NCBI RefSeq assembly: GCF_029784135.1
Contig: NC_073744.1
Location: 105,233,266 to 105,297,265 of the forward strand
Direction: 5' to 3'
DNA from: Toxorhynchites rutilus septentrionalis
Taxonomy: Eukaryota; Arthropoda; Insecta; Diptera; Culicidae
DNA length: 64,000 bases
Shown: positions 40,472 through 51,460 of the stretch, one piece after another
Layout: every line of letters begins with the position of its first letter
Position numbering within the stretch: the stretch's first letter is position 1
Notes under the pieces: model-generated
Databases searched by the model: none
Seen by the model: the letters and a program-made list of their open reading frames with translations, nothing else
Told to the model about the DNA's origin: nothing
Made by a program: the position numbers and the translations under genes

Positions 40472-40975
40472 CTGAAAAGGCCGTATTTAGTAATAAATGT
40501 CGTGATCGGTCTGGTCCTCTCTGCGATTTCCACTTGGTGATAAGCGTCCTTTATATCAATCTTCGAGAAACGCACGGCTCCATTTACAGATCCCAACAAT
40601 TCATCAACCAACGACAATGGGTGTGTCTCCCGTAGTACAGCTTGGTTTGCCTGACGCATATCGATACACAAACGTAATTCCCCTGAACCTTTAGTCACCG
40701 GTACCATTGGCGACACCCTCGGCGAAGCCCCTTCAACAGGTTCAATAATGTCCTTTTCCAGAAGAGAACGAAGTTTCTGTTCAATGTTCTTTTCCATCGC
40801 GATTGGTGGACGTCTGTATGGTTGCTGGACAGGCTGAACGTTGTTGTTGATCGGTATTTCTACGGTAACGTCTCGAATTTTCGGAAATGGTTGTACTGGT
40901 TTCGTTCGCACCGAGCCAACGTCGAAACCAATTTTGAGAACATGCAACTCCTTGGCTGTCTTGACTCCCAAGAAA
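40472..40975 (-). pseudogene. Gypsy-3 reverse transcriptase, upstream part
   Basis: The frame of about 165 residues has QPYRRPPIAMEKNIEQKLRS, DIIEPVEGASPRVSPMVPV, GELRLCIDMRQANQAVLRE and FSKIDIKDAYHQVEIAERT (first catalytic Asp), then FITKYGLF. This is the fingers and palm start of a Ty3/gypsy RT. It follows the protease with little gap and is open over its whole length. Confidence 0.9.
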
Positions 40976-41457
40976 CATTATTGTCCGTCTTCCACCACAT
41001 AGAATGTGGAGTTGGTTCGATGATGTCTAGCTTCAATCTGCGCGGAAAACATTCCCATCATCTTCATTGGCTTCTTCGATGCATAGGCGATCAGTGTACG
41101 ATCTACATCCGCTGACATCTCAAGGACCTTGACTCCAGCATTTTTCATTTGCTTCCACACATGCTGAGTTATCACATTAGCATCAGCACCCGAGTCTATT
41201 GTCATTGGAATCTCTATACCATCTACTTTAAACGAAAGAACGATTTGCCCCATCGCGTAAAATATAGAATCTTCTGTCTGGCCTTTATTGCTTTCTTCTG
41301 TAACTGCTTGAATTCGCTCCGGAAAAGGGCCCTCTTCTGCTGTTCCTTGCCGTCGTTTCTGTAGACCTTGTCGAGAATAACACCGTCTTGCCCAATGTCC
41401 AAGTCTTCCACAGGTCGCATTTTTAGTATTTTTCGCCGGGCATTCATGCACATGACC
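40976..41457 (-). pseudogene. Gypsy-3 protease and second zinc knuckle
   Basis: The minus-strand frame begins at the break caused by the 10-bp-TSD element. It has the second gag knuckle (CGRLGHWARRCYSR), a basic linker, then the aspartic protease: IPMTIDSGADANVITQHVW with the active-site DSGA. It ends FYVVEDGQ and passes into RT. The first knuckle is on the other side of the insertion, at 44497-44613. Confidence 0.85.
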
Positions 41458-43094
41458 AGGGTTGCCACATTTAATTCTGAATTTTTTTTCTGAAAAAATC
41501 TGTATATCTGTATTTTGAGCCAATAAATCTGTATAAAAACAGGAAGTGGGTTATATCTATGGTATAACCGCAATGGGGACGTAGGACTATCGTTGATTTA
41601 ATGATCATTTGTTTGAAGTTGAATCTGAATTCATTCTGAATGAATGAATAAATGAATATTTGGGGGACTCCGAAAACGTACGAAAGCGTTACGTTGGAGG
41701 TACAAGGTTTTATGCATCTAATATTGGATACGAAAATGTCCTACTGATGGGGAAGAATAATCTTCAGAAGCTTTCCTGCTAATTGAACATGATTGAAAAA
41801 TCACAGAACTAAATGTATTTGGTCTAATACTGCTGTATAGAAAACATTAAAATAAATTCGTTCGCTTGCATGTAATTTTCAATTCCAAGGGGAACTGGCT
41901 GATTATTTTGCAGCAACGACATCTTTCCGGATTCTCCACGATTCTTCTCGAAATCCACTAGTGGTTAATGGTAACTCGATAACCACCTGTTGATTGCACT
42001 TGATTGAAAAATCACACAATTAATTGTATTTGGTCGCAGTATTAAATGGATAGAAAACATTATAATAAACTCTTTCACTTGAATATAATTTTCAAGTCCA
42101 AGTGGGACTGGCAGATTATTTTACAGCAACGATCACTTCATTCCGGATTCTTCTCGATAACCAGCGAACGTATAGAGTTGCACGCTCGTATGCGTGTGGC
42201 AGTTGCTTCGATACCTCAAGCGGAACGAATTTTCGATGCTGGTACTCTCTCGGTCGTCTTCTCTTCTCCTTCTGATGGATCGGCTTTTCTGCCCTCACTC
42301 ACAGTTCCAAACAAACTGCATCTCTTTCAGGTCAGGTCAGGCCAGGTAATGAATCCCTCGATCCCTCGCCGTCCAGCTCATTCAATCACGATGTTGTCTT
42401 GTCGATGTCCTCACGAAAAATGAATACGTTTCACCACCAGAATATCGCTTAAGTATGCTTTTTGTGCGTGATTGAATCGAGAGAAGGTGTGGTTTACGAT
42501 GGCAATTCGGAAGGCAAACTAGAGGGGAATGAGCTCTCTGTGTTTGAAACTTTCGACAACTGAGCATTAATCGATTGAAAATTATATAATTTTCACGATG
42601 CGAAACATTTTCCGTTGCGCGCGCATACAATATCGGATACGAAAATTTTCTACTTATAAGGAAGAATAATTTTCAGAAGCTTTCCTGTTAATTGCGATTG
42701 ATTGAAAAACCACAAAACCAAATGTATTTGGTTGCATTGTTATATGGATAGAAAACATTAGAATAAACTCTTTCGCATCAATGTATTTTTCAATTCCCAG
42801 GGGAACTGGTAGAGTATTTTTCAGCAACGATTAGATTTTTCCAGATTTTCCTCAATACTCGAAGCCCACCAGCGGTTAATGCTAACTCGATAACCACCTG
42901 TTAATAGCACTTGATTGAAAAATATTTAGTCGCAGTGTTACATGAATAGAAAACATTAAAATGAACTCTTTCGCATGAATGTATTTTTCAGTAACGATTG
43001 GATCTTTCCGGAACTTTCTCGATGCTGAATGGCATCCAAACGAAGAGTTCCGCGCGTGTATGTGTGTGTGGCGGCTGCTCCGATCTCTTCCCGG

Positions 43095-43255
43095 GGAACC
43101 GTTTGTGGCATCACTCTCCTCCTGATGGATTCTCTTCTGGCCTAAAGTGCACAAACAGGCTCTTGGTGACACCGTTCATCAGCGCTTTCATGATAAACGA
43201 AGAGCTTCACCACAATAGCGACAACATGCTCCAATCGCTGTTCAATTATAACTGA
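43095..43255 (-). pseudogene. Histone H1 globular-domain fragment, copy 1
   Basis: On the minus strand KALMNGVTKSLFVHFRPE and PSGG can be read (about 43195-43110), matching the winged-helix domain of linker histone H1, where KALKNGV and a basic Gly/Ser turn follow. The stretch before it is shifted in frame by one base. The same fragment at 59695-59848 keeps the frame. A TATA box and initiator lie directly upstream. It is a fragment, not a gene. Confidence 0.55.
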
Positions 43256-43287
43256 GTGGACTTCCAAGCGGCGCTCGCTTATATACC
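43251..43287 (-). promoter_or_regulatory. Core promoter: TATA box and TCAGT initiator, copy 1
   Basis: On the minus strand GGTATATAAG (43278-43287) is followed about 30 bp on by TCAGT (43251-43255), the arthropod initiator. This spacing is that of a real core promoter and drives toward the H1-like fragment. Confidence 0.6.
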
Positions 43288-43535
43288 GATTGATGATTTT
43301 AATAGCCTGTTTTGAAAGCAATTTTAAGACTATTGAAACAAGTTTTTGGATCAAAAAGTAACAAGTATATAACGCGTAGATATTTTATCTTTCGAATGAA
43401 GTGTTTATCATACCGGTTTATTCAGTTGTTTAGGAGCTATTAACGCTGAAAATCTCGGTCTCCGGCGTAACGCTTTCGTTTTCGAAACTTTAATTTTACA
43501 CCCCGGTATAGAAATGAAAGACGTAGTCCTACGTC

Positions 43536-44340
43536 AAAAATCTGTAACCAAAAGGCTAGGAAAAAAAATGAAAATAAAGGTTTATTTCCACTATGAACTT
43601 ATTTTTATTATTTATGGGTTGTTAAAGTCGTGTCAATACAACAAAATATTGAGCCTTCTTCACTTTCAAAATAGAGTCGATAATTGTGGGAGCCAACCGA
43701 TTTCCGAATTTTGTTTTGTTGAGCTGGGACCAAGTTATCGTTATCTAAGTCTTGTCTATTATTAAATAATCATTAATGTTTGATAGTTTGATGAAATTTT
43801 GAGGGTTTATCAAGGCCGCAATTATGTTTCACCAGTTCAATATAGAATTCAAGACAAATCGATTTGAATATCAACTTCCTAGCTGCATCCAATCCTTTTT
43901 CAGTTACTCCTGCATCGATACCAACGCAAATATCCTCAGGCCTCTTCAGAAAATCTTACACATCAAGGTCAGCATCAACGAATCGTTAAATGTAGCTTTC
44001 CAAACATAGGATACCCAACATGATCAACATCAACATGACAACATTTTTGTCTCATTATAAAGTTCGCGAAATTGAGAACTTTCTGATTGAATAGTGCGAT
44101 TACGTTATTGAAGAGCGGTAGATCAAAGTTTAGGAACAGCATAATCGATTTAGTTCAAATGAGTCAATTTACGATTGACGGATGGTCATACTTAACTTGG
44201 AACGAAAAGAATAGTTTAAGCTCTTCAAATCGCTCAAGATTTCGCTTAATAACTGGCTCCAATGGAAGCCATCTCGTTGCGTTGCGTTCAACATTTTTAA
44301 TAATCAAGGTATCTATTTATGCACCGTAATAAATTTATAT
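43536..44340. other. Inner part of the 10-bp-TSD element, no gene seen
   Basis: A/T-rich sequence with no supported coding sense. It ends in repeats of the type aatctgtaattctgtata that mirror the left sub-terminal part. Confidence 0.5.
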
Positions 44341-44496
44341 TCAAATATTCAAAATTGAATTTTGAACAAAATCTGTAAATTCTGTATCTTTGCTGAAAAT
44401 CTGTAATTCTGTATATACAGATTCTGTATCTGAAATTTGGCAAGAAACCTTAAAAATACAGAATATTCTGTATGTGTGGCAACCCTGCACATGACC

Positions 44497-44640
44497 TCTT
44501 CGATCGCAGCTGTAGCAAATAAACCGATCTCTAGAATGCAGTACTTTTGGGATGCCTGCCCACAGGTACATTGATTTTGAAGTCTGTGTTGGGGAAACCA
44601 TAAGCCGGGCCAATCAAATCTAGGGAGCTAGGGCGTTTAA
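44497..44640 (-). pseudogene. Gypsy-3 gag, first zinc knuckle
   Basis: The minus-strand frame includes SKSMYLWAGIPKVLHSRD and FICYSCDRRGHV, the first half of a CCHC knuckle. It is cut by the 10-bp-TSD element and continues at 41457. Upstream gag is not recognisable. Confidence 0.75.
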
Positions 44641-44756
44641 ATAACGCTTGACATTTTACAGTTATTCAATTGTTCATCTCATGGGAAATAATATTTTAGA
44701 CGCATAGAAATATTTCCTATCAATTTATGCAAACATCTTTCCGAAATGTATACGAA

Positions 44757-44820
44757 TAAATTCGGCTCTGTGACAGCTGAATTGCTAAATGAGCCTAATA
44801 AACGGATGGGATAAAAAAAA
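44757..44820 (+). mobile_element. SINE 3' end fragment, copy 3
   Basis: GGCTCTGTGACAGCTGAATT...ATGAGCCTAATAAACGGATGGGATAAAAAAA matches the 3' end of the SINE at 15877-16364 (opposite strand). The head is missing. Confidence 0.65.
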
Positions 44821-44879
44821 ATCTTTCCGATCTATTGAAAAATATTCGAGTTATAAGCATTCGGAATCTTTCATTTTTT

Positions 44880-44948
44880 TCCCTGCATGTTGTGTGTTTA
44901 GGTTTTCATTTCACCCCCATATACTCTGGTTAGACGTAGTCCCACGTC
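44880..44948. mobile_element. Isolated right end of a GACGTAGG-family element
   Basis: catttcacccccatatactc...GGTTAGACGTAGTCCCACGTC is the mirror image of the left end of copies A and B. The matching other end was not identified. It abuts the LINE ORF2 start at 44949. Confidence 0.55.
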
Positions 44949-45036
44949 AAAACCATCTGAGGATGCATGTTTTCTACAAGATATCGCATTTCTACGTAGA
45001 TTGTAGTAAGCCCAGCTATATTCAGATAAATTATTG
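44949..45036 (-). pseudogene. LINE ORF2 start: endonuclease domain fragment
   Basis: Directly downstream of ORF1 on the minus strand, LTIIYLNIAGLTTIYVEMRY and LVENMHPQ resemble the first strand and helix of LINE apurinic-type endonucleases (YLNI.GL..K..EL..L). It ends at the GACGTAGG-family end. Confidence 0.55.
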
Positions 45037-45376
45037 TTAACTTCCTCTCACATATATATTTTTTAAATTGCTATTTGATTTGGAAAAAGTTCCTTTTTTC
45101 TTATCCAACAGTCTCCGATAGACATGACACTGTGTGCTATAAACTGGATGATTTATATCCGAATTCAGCTTCCGTTCCTTATTAAACTTGAAACAATTTA
45201 TGCATTTCAATTCATTTGATGAGAACTTAGATGTTTTATGTTTTTCATTACATCTTGAACATATTCTTTCTCGCAATCTGTACTCTTATGCCCGAATTCT
45301 CCACATATGAAACAGCGCAACACATTCAAGGCCTCAACCACAGTACATTTATTCCTCCCGATGCTTACTTTACTAT
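45037..45376 (-). pseudogene. LINE ORF1 zinc knuckles (last part)
   Basis: The minus-strand frame has VEALNVLRCFICGEFGHKST and DCEKEY, then after a shift RICSRCNEKHKTSKFSS, CINCFKFNKERK and HPVYSTQCHVYRRLLDKKKG. This is the triple zinc-knuckle end of Jockey/R1-type ORF1 proteins, nucleic-acid chaperones of LINE particles. The preceding gag part is at 47062-47427. The hAT copy 2 with its 8-bp duplication TTTACTAT separates the two. Confidence 0.8.
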
Positions 45377-47053
45377 TAGGGATTGCATTATCGTGCCAAA
45401 ATTTCAATAACCGGTTATCCGGTAATGAAAATTTCTTTACCGGTAAAACCGGTAAATTATCGGTGAAAAAATACTTTGAAACCGGTGAAAAAATACTTTG
45501 AAATAAACCATTTTCTTGAAGAAACGACTTTTTAATTAGTTTACAAGAAAACATACAATACTTTGCTACTACTTGGGGACACAAACAATGTTAATTTTGT
45601 CGTTTTCTGATCATAATCGGATCTCATGAACGGAATTTCCAGGAGAGAAAAACGCATGTTCATAGGTCAATGATGTTGGGCGTACAGTATGAAAATCATC
45701 GAATACCATTGTCATGTATTTTCCTCTGATGGCCTCTGTTAATACAGTTAATAATTGATTACTGCAATCGTCGTTCAAGTTTTCTCTTGATGCTCAACTA
45801 TTCTGCGAGTTCTGCATCGTCCAATGGATTTTTCCCTCTTGTTGTCCAGCTACTGAAGTCTTAAGTCACGAACGATTTCTAATGCCTGCTTGATCAATGC
45901 ATTCCGTGACATTTGATAGAAGACGCCGAAGTCATCATTTATTATGTCATGATTAGGAATGGGCCCTCTTTAGAAAAAGATCGATCTTGACGAATTGATT
46001 TTCTAAACAGCGTAGGGATCGATCCACTGATTAAATTTGTACCAAAGAATCGATCTTTGAAAAACCAAATGTCTTTTTTACAATTTCCTTATTTACTCTA
46101 TATGAGAACCAACCGTCTTTTCTTTAAGCAGGGAATACAAATTTTATATTTCTTTTCAATCATCAAAGACATTTAACTTTGTTACTCATTATGAAGGCCA
46201 CAACAAATTTAAAGCTCAGAAAAATTGCATTTCCCAGAGCATTCATCTTGAAACGTCATGGAAATCATTAAATAAATTAATTGAAAATTATTACTAGAAA
46301 TTCAACAACTGTTATTTGTATTACTAGAAATTCAACAACTGGTATTTGTTCAGAACTCCGCTAGCAAACATCCCATGGAATTCGTCCGTGCTGCTCTGAA
46401 AAAAAGATCCATAAAAAATTTTTCTAAGATCGGAAAAATCGGAAGAAAAAGATCGATTTTCGTGATTTTTTCGAGTACAAAGAATCGATCCAAAAAATCG
46501 AAATGGAAAAGATCGATCTTCTATAAATCGATCCAAGATCGCCCAATCCTAGTCACGACCACGAGCAGAATGATTATTCATATACGCGAACTAATCTGCC
46601 TATACAAAACGTTTATCCTTTCCTTCAGGGCTCCAAGCAGCTGCTTCGAAATTTCTGATGGTTGCTCCGATAGCTGTTCTAACATAAATTGCAATCCGAC
46701 GTCAGGTTCATGAAGGGTGCAGTTTTTCCGCCATAGCAGTTCAACAGCGATGAGAACTGGTTCGAGGGCATCAACCAATCCCTTTATCGCTGTCTGTTCT
46801 CCATCGCTGAAGCTTATCCTGTGTCTCGTCTTCAGATCGAGCAGATCTAAAGCTGAAGCTCGGAGGTCCTAGAATCGGCGCAACACTACCAGTTGTGTTT
46901 TTTCGATCATATTTTGATTTTTTGATTGATAAAGGCAAATATTATTGTAAAAATTAAATTACCGAAATTACCGGTTATTGATTGTAAAATTACCGGAGAT
47001 TCGGTAGTGAAAAATGACCCGGTATTACCGGTAAAACCGGTTAACAATCCCTA
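45377..47053 (-). mobile_element. hAT element, copy 2, with 8-bp TSD
   Basis: TAGGGATTG...CAATCCCTA with TTTACTAT on both sides (45369-45376, 47054-47061). It is about 1677 bp and very similar to 36786-38439, including the nested MITE (45954-46551) and the transposase remnant (46578-46778). Near its left end an extra block (tttaccggtaaaaccggt, 45435-45468) is present that copy 1 lacks. Confidence 0.9.
46578..46778 (-). pseudogene. hAT transposase remnant, copy 2
   Basis: 66 residues that differ from copy 1 at two positions only (LSEQPSE instead of QSEQLSE). Same partial domain and same limits. Confidence 0.65.
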
Positions 47054-47061
47054 TTTACTAT

Positions 47062-47427
47062 CAGTCATCAGGTTTCTTTAAGTATCATGGTCAACTTCAG
47101 TTATCGTGTTGTATTTGTTATATTTCAAGCGTGGATTTTAATATTCAGCAACGACCTTCACATCATTAATCGAAATGTTTTCATTTTGACTCTTCAAGAA
47201 GTCAATGAAAACATCAGAGGAATATCGATCACCCATCCCAATAATTTTCAATTTCGGTGTTATTGGATTTGAAATAAACGTACTAAACCTTTCTCCAAGA
47301 TTGATCTCAATTTCATTTTTCACTTGCTCAATATTATCCCCTGCTGCACACTCAACAATAATCGAGCCATCTTTCCCGTTCCTGAAATTCTCTATTTTGT
47401 GTATTTTCGGATCTAATTTAGTCTTCA
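47062..47427 (-). pseudogene. LINE ORF1 gag middle part
   Basis: The minus-strand frame has IHKIENFRNGKDGSIIVECA, EQVKNEIEINLGERFSTF and TPKLKIIGMGDRYSSD, the conserved RNA-binding domain ahead of the zinc knuckles in many insect LINE ORF1 proteins (IRNG..G.I.IEC... .P.L.I.GM). It starts right after the Harbinger-like insertion and continues into the knuckles after hAT copy 2. Confidence 0.8.
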
Positions 47428-47569
47428 AACAGTGTGAGCTGCTGACGAGAAACTAGATACTACAACATTGGCTTACCAGGGATGCCAGATGATTTTTCAA
47501 ATGTCCGTCAAATAATCAGAAACAGCAATCAGATCCGAATTTGACAGATGATTGATCCGCATTTATTTT

Positions 47570-47870
47570 AAGGATTTGAGCCAGGAATTGGATACAAGGA
47601 AAAGGAACAACAAATAAAATATTGAAGGAACTCTACGATGATGATCCTCCAGAGTACATAGAAAACACCTGAATAAATGGAAACACTGTTGAATTTCAGT
47701 GGTCCAAAAATACAACGCCAAAATACACTCATGAGGGATGCTATACCTGCAAGAGTGAAATTAAAAAACGACATTGATGTGCCTTCCTTCTGAAATATCG
47801 TTCAGATTGTTGTCGATATTTTTTAGAATCTCGAAAGCATCCATACCTAAGATAATTTCGGAAGTATGTG
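47570..47870 (+). pseudogene. Harbinger transposase remnant, copy C
   Basis: Parallel to 54530-54860 of element D: short readable parts are ILKELYDDDPPEY and the later MTLMC-equivalent TDLHVPS region, with shifts and stops between. It is clearly more decayed than D. Confidence 0.55.
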
Positions 47871-47948
47871 ATGCTTCAAATGGCAATCTAAAAGATTTCT
47901 TTTAAATTTTATTTATTTCGCCTTGCCAGCAGCTTCGTGTACCAATTT

Positions 47949-48388
47949 CTTTTTTGTCCCAACAGTTTATTTTATTAGGCTCATTTAGTAATTCAGCTGT
48001 AACATCTATCTATCGATAAACATTTGCTTTTATCTATAACACAGTAGCCATTTAGGCGCAAGAGAATTCCTATTCTAAATATGCACAACACATGTCGCCT
48101 TTTTTCGGCGAAAGAATATTGCTATTGTTCGAATGTTCACAGTTGGGTTGTTCACAGCGGGACTGTTGATATGAGGCTTCCTTTGTTGCGTTATTAATAG
48201 TGCCAATCGGTACAGCAGACCGAAAATGTGAGCGGTAAGGGACTGGGATTACCGACACATGATGATTGTTGCGTGGACATAGTTGCTAGAATAACACACT
48301 AAGATGGTCAGTTTAGGGGCCCTGAGTTATGAGCTCATGATCGTTCGCTTAGTAGCGGTCACGCAACCAATTAGGCTACGAAGACCCC
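47949..48388 (-). mobile_element. tRNA-derived SINE, copy 2
   Basis: Minus strand; head GGGGGTCTTCGTAGCCTAA, B-box-like ATGAGCTCATAACTC (weaker than in copy 1), tail ...ATGAGCCTAATAAAATAAAC...ACAAAAAAG. The 13-bp duplication CGTGTACCAATTT (47936-47948, 48389-48401) is exact. It lies in Harbinger-like element C; element D shows the empty site. Confidence 0.85.
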
Positions 48389-49055
48389 CGTGTACCAATT
48401 TGTGAAATAAAAATTATAGTAGTTTTGCAGGTAGAATAAATACGCGTCAAAAATTAAAATAATGAATGAAAATGTACTTTTTTAAATCGAATATGTATTC
48501 TGTTTCTTAGAAAAATACTTTCTTTGCAAGTTGTGAGTGAATTTGAAATGAAAATTGTGCCTGATAATGATTCTATATTGGAGATTCTCTAGAAAACTAT
48601 CTTAAAAATAAAGCGTGCCCCGACAGCGTGCATAACAAAATAACAACGATTCCGTTTAGAAACTATGAGGGTTTTATTCATTTTTCCAATAATTTTCAAG
48701 TCTATAAATATCTTCGCATATTTTCAAGTATCTTAAAAATAGAGACATTTCTTTACATTTGGCATCCCTGATTCGAACGCTAAATTCTGTTTGTCACGTT
48801 TTGGAGGATGCGAGTGCGAATAAATTCAAAAATCTTTGAAGTAGCTCGCAAGCCGGATTACGCATGACACTAAGGCCGATTACACATTATCCGGTTTCTG
48901 CCGGACCGGTTTCAATAAGCGCCGCTGGGTTTGGACGGATAACCGGATAACAATGTGAAAGACACCTCACGCTACACAAAAACGTGCATCTCTCACATAC
49001 ACATAGGTGCATTTATTTATACAGTGAATTGACAGGTAAACATTGCCACGGCCTA

Positions 49056-49464
49056 CAGAGACAAGGCTAGCTACTCCGGATCAGTCATTTTTTAGTAACG
49101 TCATCTGAGTCGTTGAAGTAAACAGTGTGTTCTTATTTTTTATTTTTCGTGCTTTGTAAGTTTGTGCGTTGATAATATAGTTGATTATATTTAACACCAT
49201 GAATAATTTGATAAAACATTTATCCACAAAGAACATAATTCTCGGTTTTTTGGAAAGCGAAAGAATCTCTTTTTTGGTCCGATAATGTCATTTTCATAAT
49301 TTATACACCCGCTCACAGCGCATTGAACCATTTTCGATTTTTCATTTCAGGAACATTTACGCGTAAGTCGGAAAACAAAATACAACTGGCGACTGTTTAC
49401 ACTGACAATTCGGATGACGTCATAAAAAAAATGTTTACTCGCTAAAGAACTAGCCTTGTCTCTG
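49056..49464. mobile_element. MITE with CAGAGACAAGGCTAG ends and TA duplication
   Basis: 409 bp with perfect 15-bp inverted ends, TA on both sides (49054-49055, 49465-49466). The second unit of the composite element lacks it at the matching place (near 51630). A 2-bp TA duplication suggests the Tc1/mariner group. Confidence 0.75.
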
Positions 49465-49466
49465 TA

Positions 49467-50090
49467 ATATTCCTGCTACATGCAAGCTGTTTTCGATTTT
49501 GATTTTTGTTTGTTCTGAATATACAATCGTTCTAGGTAAAAGATTTATTAAAAGATTTGGAAGCGCAGGGATCAAAATGGGAGTAAATGGGAGAGTATGT
49601 ACTAGGGGTACATGGGAACTGCTCACACGACAAGGTCTCTGGCGGAGCTAACGGGAAAGAAGTAAACCGTTTTAACACCATAATAATTCCGCGCAGACTT
49701 CTCGCCAAACATTTTTTGTGGCACTCTTGGAGAAATCCAGCCATATACCGGGCGTGTTGACGAAACAATATCTTTTTTTGTGATCTAATCTTTCCTTGGG
49801 ATGTAAATTTGCAATGATAACCAAATATAAAAAACTTACTTAACAGAAAAACTTGGTTGTCGTAAACAGTATTATAAAAACTAACTCAAGTCCAGTTGCA
49901 CTGTACTTATCCATATGCCAAATTATTTTATTCCCAAACATACACAAATATCATGATTCATTTCAAACGCGCTGATGCCATATATTTTTACAATAGATTT
50001 TTTGCCTACGATAGAATGTGTGTCCATTCATTTATTCTTGAGTGTATTTTTATTTCACTATTGCAGTAATAATCTAAACTAAACTAAAAT
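49467..50090. other. Unit 1 spacer, no gene seen
   Basis: Non-coding sequence; 49840-50090 is matched by 51830-52200 of unit 2, while 49530-49790 has no counterpart there and may be another small insertion. Confidence 0.45.
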
Positions 50091-50095
50091 TAACA

Positions 50096-50806
50096 TCTAA
50101 ATTTTCCTTCAAACACTATCTCATACTTCCGCAAATCCTCGTCCAGAAACGCGCTTAGCATAAGCCGCAATTTCTCGAGCACGTACTCCCGGGGCAAAGG
50201 TCGCTTTGTCGAGTGCATTTCGCATGAACGCACAGCTGTTAATATGCAGATCCTGAGCGGAGAATGTCGAATGAGATATGCCAACCGCTGGATGGTTTCG
50301 CTCTGACAGAGCCGATGTTTCGGCGTCGGACAGGGAAACTTCTTGATGACGGAGCACAGATCGGATAGTTTGGGCTTGAGTTCCTCGGCCACATCGTCGT
50401 CGATAGCATCCCGGATCAGATCAAACTGTGTGGAGATCCGAATAAAAATATTAGTAGAGAGAGCTATTTTTGGTGTTTCAAATCAACAAAAACTAACCTT
50501 CACATTCAGCTCGATAGTCGCTCAAAATCTGCCCTTTGATGAACTTTTTGGAGATTTGAACTCGTTCAGTAGCGATTCCAAATAAGGGAAGTTGACTGTG
50601 AACAAAGCAAAAACAGATGTCAATTAAATTACTCGATCAATATGTCGAAAGACACCATCCACCGTTGATTACACAGTCCGTGGCAATATGCTCCATGATG
50701 ACCTCGTACGTGACCATTGTGACCATTGATTCACTTTGAGCAGAAACTTGCATCGCTGAATTTGTTCCACAGCAGCGAAATAAAAAAGCAAAATTTCGGC
50801 ATCCAT
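50096..50806 (-). pseudogene. Nup98-96: Captured Nup98-96 C-terminal (Nup96) gene fragment, copy 1, with two introns
   Basis: Minus strand, three exons. Exon a (50806-50663) contains EILLFYFAAVEQIQRC and, after a shift, VIMEHIATDCVIN. Exon b (50595-50498) has NFPYLESLLNEFK. Exon c (50425-50096) reads AEELKPKLSDLCSVIKKFPC, HRLCQSETIQRLAYLIR and KRPLPREYVLEKLR. This follows the human Nup96 end as I recall it (LCS.I....C, RL.QS....R.A.L.R, LP...Y....LR). Introns of 67 and 72 bp have GT...AG ends. Nup96 is a scaffold protein of the nuclear pore Y-complex. Exon c is open; exons a and b have shifts. It is a captured piece, opposite in orientation to the unit ends shown. Confidence 0.75.
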
Positions 50807-50809
50807 TTC

Positions 50810-51460
50810 ACATCCGACTTCTGAATTGATTTCAAAAACAACAAACAAACGTCAATAGCTCACACATATTAATCCATGAGACGATAAATTTCCTGAATTG
50901 TACTCATACTAACACACATGACAAACAACTGTCAATTCGAGTTGATGGTATGGAGCTTCGTGCTCCGTTTTTGGGAAATGATAATGGATTTTCAGGTGCA
51001 GTAAACTCGTATACAAAATAAAAATTATGAATGAAAATAAACATTTTCTTCAACAAATATGTTTTTATGTAATAGAGCAATACGTTCTTCCGCAAGTAGT
51101 GAAAAAAACCCTGAACAAGAATTGTGTTTGATAGCGATTTCATATTATAATGATGAGTTTTGGTGAAAATATCAGGAAAGTTATACAAAAATAATTAAGT
51201 AATAGTCAGTTCTACGTGTTTTAAGTAATCACATAATACGCAGTAAAAAATTTCATTGAAAATTTAAACAACTTAAAACTGTCTTGAGGTGTAATAATCT
51301 TATAGAGAATGATTTGCCTTCCTAAACCGATGTCTCCACCAGACGCCGACACAATACTACTGTCATCGCTTATAATGCTTGTCCGGTCACCAGACATTGC
51401 AGTCGCAGTGGACGGCTGCATCACGGCGCCGTAAAGAGGTTGGTACGGTCGAAATTTGCC
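50810..51460. other. Unit 1 right part, no gene seen
   Basis: Non-coding; matched by 52890-53515 of unit 2. The end of unit 1 lacks a right TIR and joins unit 2 directly at ...gaaatttgcc. Confidence 0.5.

Larger units (their letters stand above)
41540..43535. mobile_element. Histone-bearing element, subfamily C, copy 1 (H1 fragment)
   Basis: The left end is CAGGAAGTGGGTTATATC...ataaccgc...GACGTAGGACTAT and the right end GACGTAGTCCTACGTC. This aligns with the ends of copies A and B. The inside is a string of related modules (aactctttcgca, then ttcaattccc, then ggggaactgg, then cagcaacga) that recur about four times. It carries an H1-like fragment and its promoter on the minus strand. A sister copy is at 58164-60146. 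Confidence 0.7.
41458..44486. mobile_element. TIR element with AGGGTTGCCACA ends and 10-bp TSD
   Basis: The left end is AGGGTTGCCACAT and the right end TGTGTGGCAACCCT. The flanks GCACATGACC at 41448-41457 and 44487-44496 are identical. It splits the gag zinc-knuckle region of Gypsy-3. The sub-terminal parts repeat attctgtat and aatctgta. A 9-11-bp duplication suggests a Mutator-like element, but no transposase is seen. It contains a histone-bearing element (41540-43535). Confidence 0.75.

Noticed and set aside
50343..50585. Plus-strand 80-residue ORF across the Nup96 region
   Set aside because: It runs antisense across exon, intron and exon of the captured gene and has no support.
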